A stretch of DNA of 6,748 nt from Synechococcaceae bacterium Bin_79_3 (GTDB taxonomy: Bacteria; Cyanobacteriota; Cyanobacteriia; PCC-6307; Cyanobiaceae): positions 1-6,748 of the forward strand of contig VFLB01000181.1 in the NCBI GenBank assembly GCA_009914645.1. The letters are read 5' to 3'. The position numbers and the translations under genes are program-made. The notes beneath the pieces are model-generated. The model worked only from the letters and a program-made list of their open reading frames with translations, was not told the origin of the DNA and did no database searches. Shown here piece after piece: positions 1 to 6,746 of the stretch (position 1 is its first letter; every line of letters starts with the position of its first letter).

Positions 1-89
1 TACATAAACGAAGTATCGCGCTAAGCGGTAGAAGCTGCCGGCTGCCCCTATATTCGGCATTCGGTACTGGTTGGATCGGTTTTCGCCAA
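1..89 (+). promoter_or_regulatory. Leader upstream of dnaA (possible weak promoter)
   Basis: This stretch lies before the GTG start of dnaA and encodes nothing I recognise. The dnaA reading frame stays open back to the window edge but contains no ATG, GTG or TTG codon, and its translation does not resemble DnaA, so it is probably untranslated. A TATATT hexamer at about 49-54 would suit a -10 element with a leader of roughly 30 nt, but I see no convincing -35 box at the right distance and no Shine-Dalgarno sequence before the GTG. No DnaA box (TTATCCACA-like) is visible, so there is no sign of autoregulation or of an origin here. Confidence 0.25.
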
Positions 90-1481
90 GTGACAGCCAT
101 ACCTTTAACAGAACTGGATTTATGGGAAGTAGTGCAGAAGGAACTGCAAGAAAATCTCAGTAAACCAACCTTTGAAACCTGGATTCGTCCGGTGCGTTGC
201 CTTGCGGTTAGTGGCGACACCTTACGAATTGAAGCGCCAAACCCTTTTGCCTCTGGTTGGTTGCAACGCAACTACCTAAACCTAATAACCGAATTAGCAA
301 GCGCCCATAGCGGTAGGGCGATGCAGGTGATCGTTACCAGCGCCAATGATCCCGGCGGGTCACCCTTACCTGCAACTAATTACAAAGAACTGGAGGTTGC
401 AACGCAAAACCAGCCGCCAATAGCTGTTGCAACGCCCGCAACTCGCTTAAAAGCAAACTTAAATCCTCGCTACAGCTTTCAACGTTTTGTGGTGGGCCCC
501 AATAGTCGGATGGCCCATGCCGCTGCTCTAGCTGTAGCCGAATCACCAGGGCGTGAATTTAATCCTCTTTTTCTTTGTGGTGGGGTGGGGCTTGGTAAAA
601 CCCATCTAATGCAAGCCATCGGCCATTACAGAGTTGAGATCGATCCCGCTGCCCGAGTATTTTATGTTTCAACAGAAACATTTACAAACGATTTAATTCT
701 TGCGATCCGTAAAGATGGAATGCAGGCATTTCGAGATAGATATCGAGCTTGCGACTTAATCTTAGTTGATGACATCCAATTTATAGAAGGTAAGGAATAT
801 ACTCAAGAAGAATTCTTTCATACCTTCAATGCTTTACATGAAGCAGGCCGGCAGATAGTTATTGCTAGTGATCGCCCACCAAGCCAAATTCAACGCCTTC
901 AAGAACGATTAATATCAAGATTTTCAATGGGGTTAATTGCAGATATTCAAACGCCAGATCTTGAAACTCGAATGGCGATATTACACAAAAAAGCAGAGCA
1001 AGAACAGATGAGCTTGCCGCGGGAATTAATTCAGTATTTAGCTGCGCGTTTCACCTCAAATATCCGCGAACTAGAGGGTGCGCTAACAAGAGCTGTGGCA
1101 TTTGCATCAATTACTGGATTACCAATGACCGTGGAATCTGTGGCTCCACTCTTGGGATCATCACTGCCGGAAGGAGATATAAATCCAAAATTAGTTCTTG
1201 AAAAAGTAGCGGAAGTTTTTGGTGTAAGCACCGTTGAGATGTGTAGTAGCAGTCGCAAAAAAGCAGTGAGCCAAGCTCGGCAAGTAGGGATGCATTTAAT
1301 GCGTCAATGCACAAATTTAAGCTTACCAAAAATCGGCGATCAATTTGGCGGAAAAGATCACACCACTGTTATGTATGCGGTTCAACAAATAGATAAAAAA
1401 CTTGCAATCGATCCAAATCTTGCCAATCAAGTACAACAGGTAAAAGACTTACTACAAATCGATTCAAGGCGGCGTCATTAG
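90..1481 (+). CDS. dnaA: Chromosomal replication initiator protein DnaA
   Basis: DnaA is the AAA+ ATPase that binds origin DnaA boxes, melts the origin and helps load the replicative helicase. The 463-residue product has all four domains. Domain I is at about 10-82, with the [12 protein letters not shown] block at 23-34. A variable linker runs from about 83 to 125. The AAA+ core has Walker [10 protein letters not shown] at 164-172 (K170), Walker [10 protein letters not shown] at 223-231 (D227, D228), the box VII arginine finger R277 in LISRF, and sensor-2 R326 in [10 protein letters not shown]. The C-terminal DNA-binding domain carries a [24 protein letters not shown] signature at about 408-427. 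Length is normal for cyanobacterial DnaA. The start is GTG at position 90: no earlier start codon exists in frame within the window, and the next GTG (132) would cut into domain I. No Shine-Dalgarno is visible. The gene stands alone and converges on the CO2-uptake block. Identity is near certain; the start is fairly sure. Confidence 0.98.
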   Translation: MTAIPLTELDLWEVVQKELQENLSKPTFETWIRPVRCLAVSGDTLRIEAPNPFASGWLQRNYLNLITELASAHSGRAMQVIVTSANDPGGSPLPATNYKELEVATQNQPPIAVATPATRLKANLNPRYSFQRFVVGPNSRMAHAAALAVAESPGREFNPLFLCGGVGLGKTHLMQAIGHYRVEIDPAARVFYVSTETFTNDLILAIRKDGMQAFRDRYRACDLILVDDIQFIEGKEYTQEEFFHTFNALHEAGRQIVIASDRPPSQIQRLQERLISRFSMGLIADIQTPDLETRMAILHKKAEQEQMSLPRELIQYLAARFTSNIRELEGALTRAVAFASITGLPMTVESVAPLLGSSLPEGDINPKLVLEKVAEVFGVSTVEMCSSSRKKAVSQARQVGMHLMRQCTNLSLPKIGDQFGGKDHTTVMYAVQQIDKKLAIDPNLANQVQQVKDLLQIDSRRRH

Positions 1482-1508
1482 ACAAATCCGTTTAAAAGGC
1501 AAATTTGT
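1482..1508. terminator. Possible bidirectional terminator hairpin between convergent genes
   Basis: The 43-bp gap between the dnaA stop (1479-1481) and the stop of the convergent small gene (1525-1527) contains an inverted repeat. ACAAAT at 1482-1487 pairs with ATTTGT at 1503-1508, and CC at 1488-1489 can pair with GG at 1498-1499 if CAA bulges out. On the plus strand it is followed by A-rich and then mixed A/T sequence rather than a clean U-tract; on the minus strand it runs straight into the dnaA 3' end. The stem is short and AT-rich, so intrinsic termination is plausible but weak. Confidence 0.3.
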
Positions 1509-1524
1509 TGAAAAAATAATTTTA

Positions 1525-1779
1525 TTAAACTAACTTGTCAATATTTGCCGCAAAAATATGATCAACCTCTGTGATTGCCGAGCCTTCTAATTCAGCCCTC
1601 AAAGTAATATTCACGTAGGTGCGGCCAAAGCTAATATCTGGAAACCTTGCCTCCTTTTCGCAAAAATCATTTAAACGATCAAGAAAATCTCGATTACTGG
1701 CGTAATCGTTAAATTCAAGCCGCCGCTCAAGCCACTCAACTCGATCCGGCTTTGGTCTTGGCGTCCATTGATGCTTCAT
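1525..1779 (-). CDS. Pterin-dehydratase-like Rubisco assembly factor (acRAF-like)
   Basis: This is an 84-residue protein of the pterin-4a-carbinolamine dehydratase (PCD) fold. The recognisable elements are WLERRLEFNDY (16-26), a helix FLDRLNDFCEKEA (32-44), the P-D-I segment at 47-49, the strand YVNITL (55-60), and AITEVDHIFAANIDKL (68-83). True PCD enzymes carry a His-His-Pro motif and a third histidine on the following strand. Here the first two positions are R45 and F46 before P47, and the third is also not histidine (E63 or L64, depending on the gap), so dehydratase activity is unlikely. This matches acRAF, a PCD-like protein reported to aid Rubisco assembly in alpha-carboxysome organisms. 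The ATG at 1777-1779 was chosen because it lies 10 bases after the chpX stop and begins the conserved fold; a longer frame (to 1923) would overlap chpX with non-conserved residues. There is no clear Shine-Dalgarno, so translational coupling to chpX is likely. The gene is last in the operon. Fold is confident; the acRAF role is inferred from context. Confidence 0.82.
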   Translation of the reverse strand: MKHQWTPRPKPDRVEWLERRLEFNDYASNRDFLDRLNDFCEKEARFPDISFGRTYVNITLRAELEGSAITEVDHIFAANIDKLV

Positions 1780-1789
1780 AACAAGAACA

Positions 1790-2929
1790 TTAAACGGCGA
1801 GGCAATCAGTGCGCCCCTGCGAAAGTCTTTGGGCCCAGGCGTGTGCATAAGCTTCATCTGCAGCCAGTTGATCAGCAGTGGTGCCTGCGAGCCCGTGGGG
1901 GAAGGTACCTGCGATGGCAGCATTCGTAACGCAAAACATGGATTTTTGAAAACTACGGCAAATCTTCACCCGCACATCACCTTCTCCGCGGGTGCGATTT
2001 TGGTAAAGAAGATCCAAGCGCTTTGGTAAATGGCGATACATATCCTGCATTAACAAACTTGGTGGTATCCCCGCTCCCATTGTTGGTAAGGGATCTGCAT
2101 AAAGGGCCCCATAACAAAATTGAGCCTGATCTGGAGAGATCTGCTGAGCCTGGGCATTAAACGAAACTGTGCCCAAAAATGGGGTGCCGCGCAAAAACAC
2201 AGCCTCTACATATGGCACCGCCACATCAGCAAGAAAAGTAAGGCCCGCTTCAGGAGGTAATACCCAGAAATGTTTATTATCAATCACTACACCGTAGCTA
2301 ATTGGATTACCAGCAGCTGCCACTAAACCAGCTTTCATAAAATCCACCACATCAGAAATTGAGCACACTCGTTTATCAGCTTCAGCATCAGCAAGGTCAA
2401 TAAAAAGATCGCTCATTACACGCCAGAATTGGCCTAATGCATGGGTAGTTGCAGCTGTTCGAATTAATTCAGGTAAAAACTGAGGGAACAAAGGATGCAA
2501 CAAACCCAATAAAGGATCACGGCGCTTCACTTCAATGATAGCTGCGATATTTTCTATAAATGCATCGCTATCAAAATAAGCATCCATCCCACCAGTACCG
2601 TGCCAAAGCATTGCTTTCATGCAATATTCAGCATATTCAAAGTTAATTCGATCATGGCAAAGATGCCGCCAAATTTTTGCTAAAGATTTATCTCCATTTA
2701 AATATTTAAACAAAGGGAAAGGAACCAGGAATTGGCTTTCCGCTTGATAAATTAAGTTTTTACTATAAGCATCGAGCACTTCCCCATAGCTTTTAAGCAC
2801 ATCAACTACTTCAATAACATGTGTTTCGCTTTCAGCAAGTAAAGTTTGATTTGCAAGTAATTTAGCCTTCAAATCAAGCGCGGAAGGCACCTCCGCAAAA
2901 CTAACTAGTTCAGATGGGATAATTGGCAT
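1790..2929 (-). CDS. chpX: CO2 hydration protein ChpX/CupB of the NDH-1 CO2-uptake complex
   Basis: This 379-residue soluble protein belongs to the cyanobacterial ChpX/ChpY (CupB/CupA) family. Members dock on the distal membrane arm of specialised NDH-1 complexes at the thylakoid (or plasma) membrane and convert CO2 to bicarbonate, acting as a vectorial carbonic-anhydrase-like subunit. No signal peptide or membrane segment is seen. The most characteristic block is at about 87-110 (WRHLCHDRINFEYAEY, then MLWH), rich in potential metal or proton ligands: H89, H92, D93, R94, E98, E101 and H110. Other family-like stretches are FPLFKYL (71-77), DNKHFWVLPPEAG (217-229), FLRGTPFLGTVSFNAQ (245-260) and the end around AYAHAWAQRLS (360-370). 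Length is normal. The ATG overlaps the ndhD stop by one base and has an AGGAG Shine-Dalgarno seven bases upstream. I favour the CupB (ChpX, constitutive low-affinity) type over CupA because no cupS gene follows and picocyanobacteria usually carry this type, but I cannot prove the paralogue by eye. Confidence 0.9.
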   Translation of the reverse strand: MPIIPSELVSFAEVPSALDLKAKLLANQTLLAESETHVIEVVDVLKSYGEVLDAYSKNLIYQAESQFLVPFPLFKYLNGDKSLAKIWRHLCHDRINFEYAEYCMKAMLWHGTGGMDAYFDSDAFIENIAAIIEVKRRDPLLGLLHPLFPQFLPELIRTAATTHALGQFWRVMSDLFIDLADAEADKRVCSISDVVDFMKAGLVAAAGNPISYGVVIDNKHFWVLPPEAGLTFLADVAVPYVEAVFLRGTPFLGTVSFNAQAQQISPDQAQFCYGALYADPLPTMGAGIPPSLLMQDMYRHLPKRLDLLYQNRTRGEGDVRVKICRSFQKSMFCVTNAAIAGTFPHGLAGTTADQLAADEAYAHAWAQRLSQGRTDCLAV

Positions 2930-4434
2930 TAGCCGGCTCCTGAGAACAATTGGGCCATAGCCCCTGTGGCGGCATCACTTATGCCACCAAGCCCAGCAGG
3001 TATAAGGCCAAGGGCAATCACTGCTATTGCAAGCGCTAGTGCAGGAATTGTTTCCCGCGGGGCCACAGGAGCTAGCTGAACATCTAAGCGTTTTTGGATC
3101 TCTGGATCTTCCACAGGGGTAATTGCTAGACGGCCAAAAAATGCACGGTTAATCAGTAAAAGAAAATAAACAGCAGTTAAACCAGATCCCACCATAGAAA
3201 GCAAAGTAGCTAAAGGATAAATTTGAATACTGCCCCTAAACACCAGAAACTCAGAGATAAAGCCAGCCATTCCAGGTAGCCCAGCACTAGCCATAACACC
3301 AAGGATCATTAAAGTGCCGGTGAAAGGCAAACCCAGTTCTGGATTTAGTAAACCCCGTAATACTTCAAGGTCGCGAGTGCCTGTTTTTCGATAAACAACG
3401 CCCACCAACAAAAATAAAAGAGCAGAGATTAAACCGTGGCTCACCATTTGAAATACTGCACCCATCAAAGCAACCGGTGTTGCTGCTGCAGCCGCGAGAA
3501 GCACATAACCCATATGACCAACTGAGCTAAATGCCACCATGCGTTTCATATCTCGCTGAGCAATTGCTGCAAGTGATCCATATAAAACTGATATAGCAGC
3601 CCAAATCGCCATGGCAGGAGCAAGCACAGCCCAAGCATCAGGAAACATACCTAAGCCAAAACGTAACAGGCCATAAGTTCCAAGTTTCAACAACACTCCA
3701 GCGAGCAAAACGGAAACCGGTGTAGAAGCTTGGGTGTGTGCATCTGGCAGCCAACTATGGAATGGCACAAGAGGAATCTTGATACCAAAACCCACTAACA
3801 AGCAACCCAGCAAAATCAATTGGCTGCCCATGCCAATCCGCTCAGTTACCAACGGGCTCAAACTGAAATCGACACTGCCATTAATAAAGGCAAGGCCTAA
3901 GAACGCAGCTAAAATTAAAACACCTGATATAGCAGTAAACAATAAAAATTTTGTTGCAGCATAAACTCTTTGAGTGCCACCCCAAATTAATATTAGAAGC
4001 CATAATGGAATCAACTCAAGCTCATAAAAAATCAAGAAGAACAGCAGATTATTAGCAACAAATGCTCCATTAACAGCGAAGCTAATTAATAAAATTAAAG
4101 CAAAATAAAGCCGAGGCCTTTCACTTAATTCTCTTGTGCAAACAGCTGCCACAAGAGTGAGTGCGGCATTGAGGAGCACCAATGGCAAGGAAAGCCCATC
4201 TATCCCCAATTCGTAACGTAAACCCAAACGCTCCACCCAACTAAATGATTCTTGCAACTGCATTCCAGGCAGCTCAAGATCAAAGGCAAAAAGTAGTCTT
4301 ATACTCCATAACAATTGCAACACCAATACCACAATTGCAATACTGCGCATGCGTGTTGGTGCTAACTGGCTAGGCAAAAGTAAGAAGAGCAAGGCTCCAA
4401 GAAAAGGAATCAACAGCAGGATGGATAGCATCAT
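2929..4434 (-). CDS. ndhD4: NDH-1 subunit NdhD4-like, proton-pumping (CO2-uptake type)
   Basis: This is a 501-residue, very hydrophobic protein with about 14 membrane helices, homologous to NuoM/NdhD, an antiporter-like proton-pumping subunit of NDH-1. Pumping residues are all present: E138 in the FYELELIP motif (TM5), K162, K219 in GFGIKIPLVPFHSWLPDAH (215-233), K250 in AGVLLKLGTYGLLR, the QRDMKRMVAFSSVGHMG block (293-309, H307), H333 in QMVSHGLISALL, and GLPGMAGFISEF (385-396). In this neighbourhood it forms the distal arm with NdhF4 that carries the CO2-hydration subunit, replacing the NdhD1/NdhF1 pair of respiratory and cyclic-flow complexes. It starts seven bases after the ndhF4 stop. 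Two tandem ATG codons (4432-4434, 4429-4431) are possible starts; the first is best spaced from a GAGG element. The stop overlaps chpX. NdhD family membership is near certain; paralogue 4 rather than 3 is inferred from the neighbours. Confidence 0.93.
   Translation of the reverse strand: MMLSILLLIPFLGALLFLLLPSQLAPTRMRSIAIVVLVLQLLWSIRLLFAFDLELPGMQLQESFSWVERLGLRYELGIDGLSLPLVLLNAALTLVAAVCTRELSERPRLYFALILLISFAVNGAFVANNLLFFLIFYELELIPLWLLILIWGGTQRVYAATKFLLFTAISGVLILAAFLGLAFINGSVDFSLSPLVTERIGMGSQLILLGCLLVGFGIKIPLVPFHSWLPDAHTQASTPVSVLLAGVLLKLGTYGLLRFGLGMFPDAWAVLAPAMAIWAAISVLYGSLAAIAQRDMKRMVAFSSVGHMGYVLLAAAAATPVALMGAVFQMVSHGLISALLFLLVGVVYRKTGTRDLEVLRGLLNPELGLPFTGTLMILGVMASAGLPGMAGFISEFLVFRGSIQIYPLATLLSMVGSGLTAVYFLLLINRAFFGRLAITPVEDPEIQKRLDVQLAPVAPRETIPALALAIAVIALGLIPAGLGGISDAATGAMAQLFSGAG
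2937..2941 (-). promoter_or_regulatory. Ribosome-binding site of chpX with TAATG stop-start overlap
   Basis: Read on the minus strand, AGGAG (2941-2937) is followed by seven bases and then the chpX ATG (2929-2927). The TAA stop of ndhD (2931-2929) shares its last A with this ATG. The strong Shine-Dalgarno plus the overlap fixes the chpX start and suggests translational coupling, which would keep NdhD4 and its CO2-hydration partner at matched levels. Confidence 0.7.
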
Positions 4435-4439
4435 TTAGA

Positions 4440-4443
4440 CCTC
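4440..4443 (-). promoter_or_regulatory. Ribosome-binding site of ndhD4 overlapping the ndhF4 stop
   Basis: On the minus strand the ndhF4 stop TGA (4444-4442) runs into GAGG (4443-4440), which lies five bases before the first ATG of ndhD4 (4434-4432). The position supports the first of two tandem ATG codons as the start and suggests that ribosomes ending ndhF4 re-initiate on ndhD4. Confidence 0.55.
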
Positions 4444-6298
4444 AGCCCATCGACCAAACAAGAGAAGCCAGTAAAAGCACAATCGCTAATACTGCCGTGA
4501 GCACATAGGTTTGCATCTGGCCGCTCACCGCCAGCTTTAAGCCCTGGGCACCCTGCATAGATAGACCACCCAAACGATTAGCTAAACCCGTTACAACCTC
4601 CTGATCAAAACGATTGGTTAGATCTGCGAAACCCGCCACCAAGCGAACAATCGTTGCCCGATACAACTTATCTGTATAAAAATCGTAAGCAAGAAGATCC
4701 TGAACAGCCCGCAATGGTTTTAATACAGAACGCGACCAGAAACGATCAAGGCGCACCAAGCTGCCTGCCATCACCCCAAGAGCACCACTTGCAACAACTA
4801 ATGCAACGCTAGAAGTATTAATTGCTGCTAATCCAGGCACAGGATTAAGGCGTTGAAAAACAAGTGGAAGAAGAAGAACCATCACTGACAAGCTCACCAT
4901 AGGTAAAGCCATCAACCAGCCCACCTCAGGGGCCCTGCGGGTTTTTGGATGGGGTGTATCTAAGAAAACCTGGCGATAAACCCTCACCAAATTAAAAGCA
5001 GTTAATAGGTTTGTTGATAGCACCACAGCAGCTAGGAAGGGATGGCTTGGCAACAGGGCCTGCACAAGTAATCCGAAACACCAAAAACATCCCAAAGGGA
5101 ATAAACCCGTTAGGCCAGCACCCGCCACAAGAAAAGCGCTAGTGGTTGCAGGCATGCGGGCACCTAAACCTCCCAATTCAGTAAGATCTTGACAATTAGT
5201 GGTGCAAATAACACTACCCACTCCCATGAAAATTAATGCTTTTGCCAAGCCATGGGCGAACAAGAGCAATAATGCAACTGCGGGTTGCTGGAGAGCAATA
5301 GCAATAAAAACCAAACCTAGATATGAACTAGTGCCATAAGAAAAAGCACGCTTAAGATCAACTTGGGCAATGGCAACTAAAGCTCCACCGATAGCACTAA
5401 TTGTTCCTACTACAAGTAAAACATTTACAGCTAAAGGTGAAAACCGCAGAAGTGGCATCACTTTGAGTAAAACCAAGGCGCCGCAGGTAACCACGGCGGA
5501 ATTACGAAGAATTGAAGCAGGATTTGGCCCTTCCATGGCCTCATCTAGCCAAAGATGCATAGGAAACTGGGCGCATTTACCCATCGGACCTGCAATTAAA
5601 CCTAAGCCGATCAAACTGCCAGCCAATGGAGATAAAGCACCACTAGCAGTGGCGGTGGCGCTCCATTCATAAAGATCATTAAATTCCAAAGATCCCGCCC
5701 ATGCAGAAAGGGCAACCATGCCCATCAACAGCAATACATCTCCAACACGCTTTGTAAGGAATGCATCCCGCGCAGCTGTAACAACCAATGGCTGTGCATA
5801 CCAAAAACCAACAAGCAAATATGTTGATAAAGTAAGCATCTCCAATAGGAAAAAGCTGAAAAACAAATTACTACTTAAAACAACACCTGCCATCGCACCT
5901 TCAAAGAAACCAACCAGGGCATAAAAGCGTGCAAGCGACCACTCCTTATCTAAATAGCCGAGGGCAAAAACCTGCCCCAGCAAACTCATTGCAGTAACAA
6001 ATTCGAGTGCAGCTAAATTAGTAAGGCTTAATTCAAATCCGATTTGCAAGTTCATATCACCAACACCAAACCAGTCAAACTGCAAATGCTGAGCCCCTAT
6101 CTGCAATATTTGTTGCAGCACCAAGCTGCCATGTATTACTCCAAGAAGAGTCATTATCAAATTCAAATAAGCCGCCGGTCTTGGACCTTGGCGCTTAAAC
6201 CAACCCGCAGCCCATGGAAGCGACAAAAACATGCCACTAAATCCATAGAGAGGAATCAGCCACACATACTGAATAGATAAGGGAAGATCAGGTTGCAT
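4442..6298 (-). CDS. ndhF4: NDH-1 subunit NdhF4-like, distal proton-pumping subunit (CO2-uptake type)
   Basis: This 618-residue, many-pass membrane protein is homologous to NuoL/NdhF, the most distal antiporter-like subunit of NDH-1. Its motifs in order are E153 in LLEMLTLSTY, KRVGD at 183-187, K241 in GKCAQFPMHLW, LDEAMEGPNPAS (251-262), IAQVDLKRAFSYGTSSYLG (310-328), H349 and K353 in FAHGLAKALIF, and a C-terminal part with YDFYTDKLYR (538-547), a long amphipathic helix and a final membrane helix (about 597-616). The segment after MEGPNPAS reads ILRNSAVV instead of the LIHAAT-type sequence of standard NdhF/NuoL, replacing the channel histidine with N266. I associate this change with the NdhF3/NdhF4 CO2-uptake clade. 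These subunits are thought to give CO2 access to, and shuttle protons from, the Cup protein's active site. The ATG lies four bases after the ferritin-like gene's stop, with only a distant AGGA upstream. Family is certain; the paralogue number is inferred. Confidence 0.93.
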   Translation of the reverse strand: MQPDLPLSIQYVWLIPLYGFSGMFLSLPWAAGWFKRQGPRPAAYLNLIMTLLGVIHGSLVLQQILQIGAQHLQFDWFGVGDMNLQIGFELSLTNLAALEFVTAMSLLGQVFALGYLDKEWSLARFYALVGFFEGAMAGVVLSSNLFFSFFLLEMLTLSTYLLVGFWYAQPLVVTAARDAFLTKRVGDVLLLMGMVALSAWAGSLEFNDLYEWSATATASGALSPLAGSLIGLGLIAGPMGKCAQFPMHLWLDEAMEGPNPASILRNSAVVTCGALVLLKVMPLLRFSPLAVNVLLVVGTISAIGGALVAIAQVDLKRAFSYGTSSYLGLVFIAIALQQPAVALLLLFAHGLAKALIFMGVGSVICTTNCQDLTELGGLGARMPATTSAFLVAGAGLTGLFPLGCFWCFGLLVQALLPSHPFLAAVVLSTNLLTAFNLVRVYRQVFLDTPHPKTRRAPEVGWLMALPMVSLSVMVLLLPLVFQRLNPVPGLAAINTSSVALVVASGALGVMAGSLVRLDRFWSRSVLKPLRAVQDLLAYDFYTDKLYRATIVRLVAGFADLTNRFDQEVVTGLANRLGGLSMQGAQGLKLAVSGQMQTYVLTAVLAIVLLLASLVWSMG

Positions 6299-6302
6299 AA
6301 AC

Positions 6303-6746
6303 TTAAGAGTCCTGTAGAACCTCCAACCACCTAACTAATTCAGCAGCGTGCTGTTGCTCTTCTTCCAGCAAAGACTTGAAAAAAGCAACATGAACTTGAT
6401 CGCTAATTAATAAACAAAATCGCATTGACTCAGTATAATGAAATATGAGATCATTTTCAAGTTGAATATTAGCAAGCAATAAACCCTCTAAATCTTCAGC
6501 CGAACTAACAGGCCTCAATTGTGATGAGGCGGGAGCCACTCCGAGGGAAAGCATGCATTGAATTATGCGCTCGCTGTGCTGCATCTCAGCCCCTGCTTCG
6601 TTGCGAAACAGGGCAGCTGGTTGATTCAGCTGCCATAGGTCAGCTAAACAGGCATGGGTTATGTATTGCTGAACGGATGTTAATTCAAGGCTTAAGGCCC
6701 TACCTAGGGCCGCTAAAACCCTTGGATGAACAGAACCCATCTGCAT
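6303..6746 (-). CDS. Bacterioferritin-like di-iron protein (CO2-uptake/carboxysome cluster)
   Basis: This 147-residue ferritin-like four-helix-bundle protein aligns without gaps over its first half to E. coli bacterioferritin with an offset of three residues. All six ferroxidase ligands are present: E21, E54, H57, E97, E130 and H133. M55 occupies the position of the haem-ligating methionine (Met52 in E. coli Bfr), and Y28 matches the conserved Tyr25. The E. coli inner-surface iron residues His46 and Asp50 are replaced by N49 and A53. The protein ends soon after helix D (LEVLQDS), so the fifth C-terminal helix lining the cage's four-fold channels seems absent. The likely activity is Fe(II) oxidation or oxygen/peroxide handling; whether it stores iron in a 24-mer is doubtful. 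It opens the visible operon, four bases ahead of ndhF4. The assigned ATG lies two bases from the window edge; an upstream start cannot be excluded, nor M3, but the N-terminal length suits the family. Confidence 0.85.
   Translation of the reverse strand: MQMGSVHPRVLAALGRALSLELTSVQQYITHACLADLWQLNQPAALFRNEAGAEMQHSERIIQCMLSLGVAPASSQLRPVSSAEDLEGLLLANIQLENDLIFHYTESMRFCLLISDQVHVAFFKSLLEEEQQHAAELVRWLEVLQDS

Larger units (their letters stand above)
1525..6746 (-). other. Putative CO2-uptake operon (ferritin-like, ndhF4, ndhD4, chpX, acRAF-like)
   Basis: Five genes share one strand with junctions of 4 bp, 7 bp, a 1-base overlap and 10 bp. No internal gap could hold a promoter or terminator, so a single transcript is the simplest reading. 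The promoter must be upstream, beyond the right edge, where in alpha-cyanobacteria the cso carboxysome genes are often found (from family knowledge, not seen here). The only candidate terminator is the weak inverted repeat at 1482-1508. Confidence 0.75.

Noticed and set aside
1..89. Possible upstream extension of the dnaA frame, or a structured RNA near the GCCGGC palindrome at 37-42
   Set aside because: The open frame has no start codon and no DnaA-like residues, and I could not build a convincing longer stem from the palindrome.
1031..1329. Two minus-strand open frames inside dnaA
   Set aside because: They lie wholly within the conserved DnaA coding sequence, have no recognisable protein motifs and no start signals; they are shadows of the real frame.
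1780..1923. N-terminal extension of the acRAF-like gene up to an ATG at 1923
   Set aside because: It would overlap the last 134 bases of chpX. Its residues do not resemble the PCD fold, and an ATG at 1779 gives a normal operon spacing and protein length.
3105..3120. TCTTCCACAG, similar to a DnaA box
   Set aside because: It is a single imperfect match inside conserved ndhD coding sequence, far from dnaA, with no cluster around it.
3734..3964. Plus-strand open frame within ndhD4
   Set aside because: It is antisense to conserved NdhD transmembrane coding sequence, with composition typical of a reversed membrane-protein gene.
5370..6280. Three plus-strand open frames within ndhF4
   Set aside because: All are antisense to conserved NdhF motifs, have no ribosome-binding sites and match no family I know.
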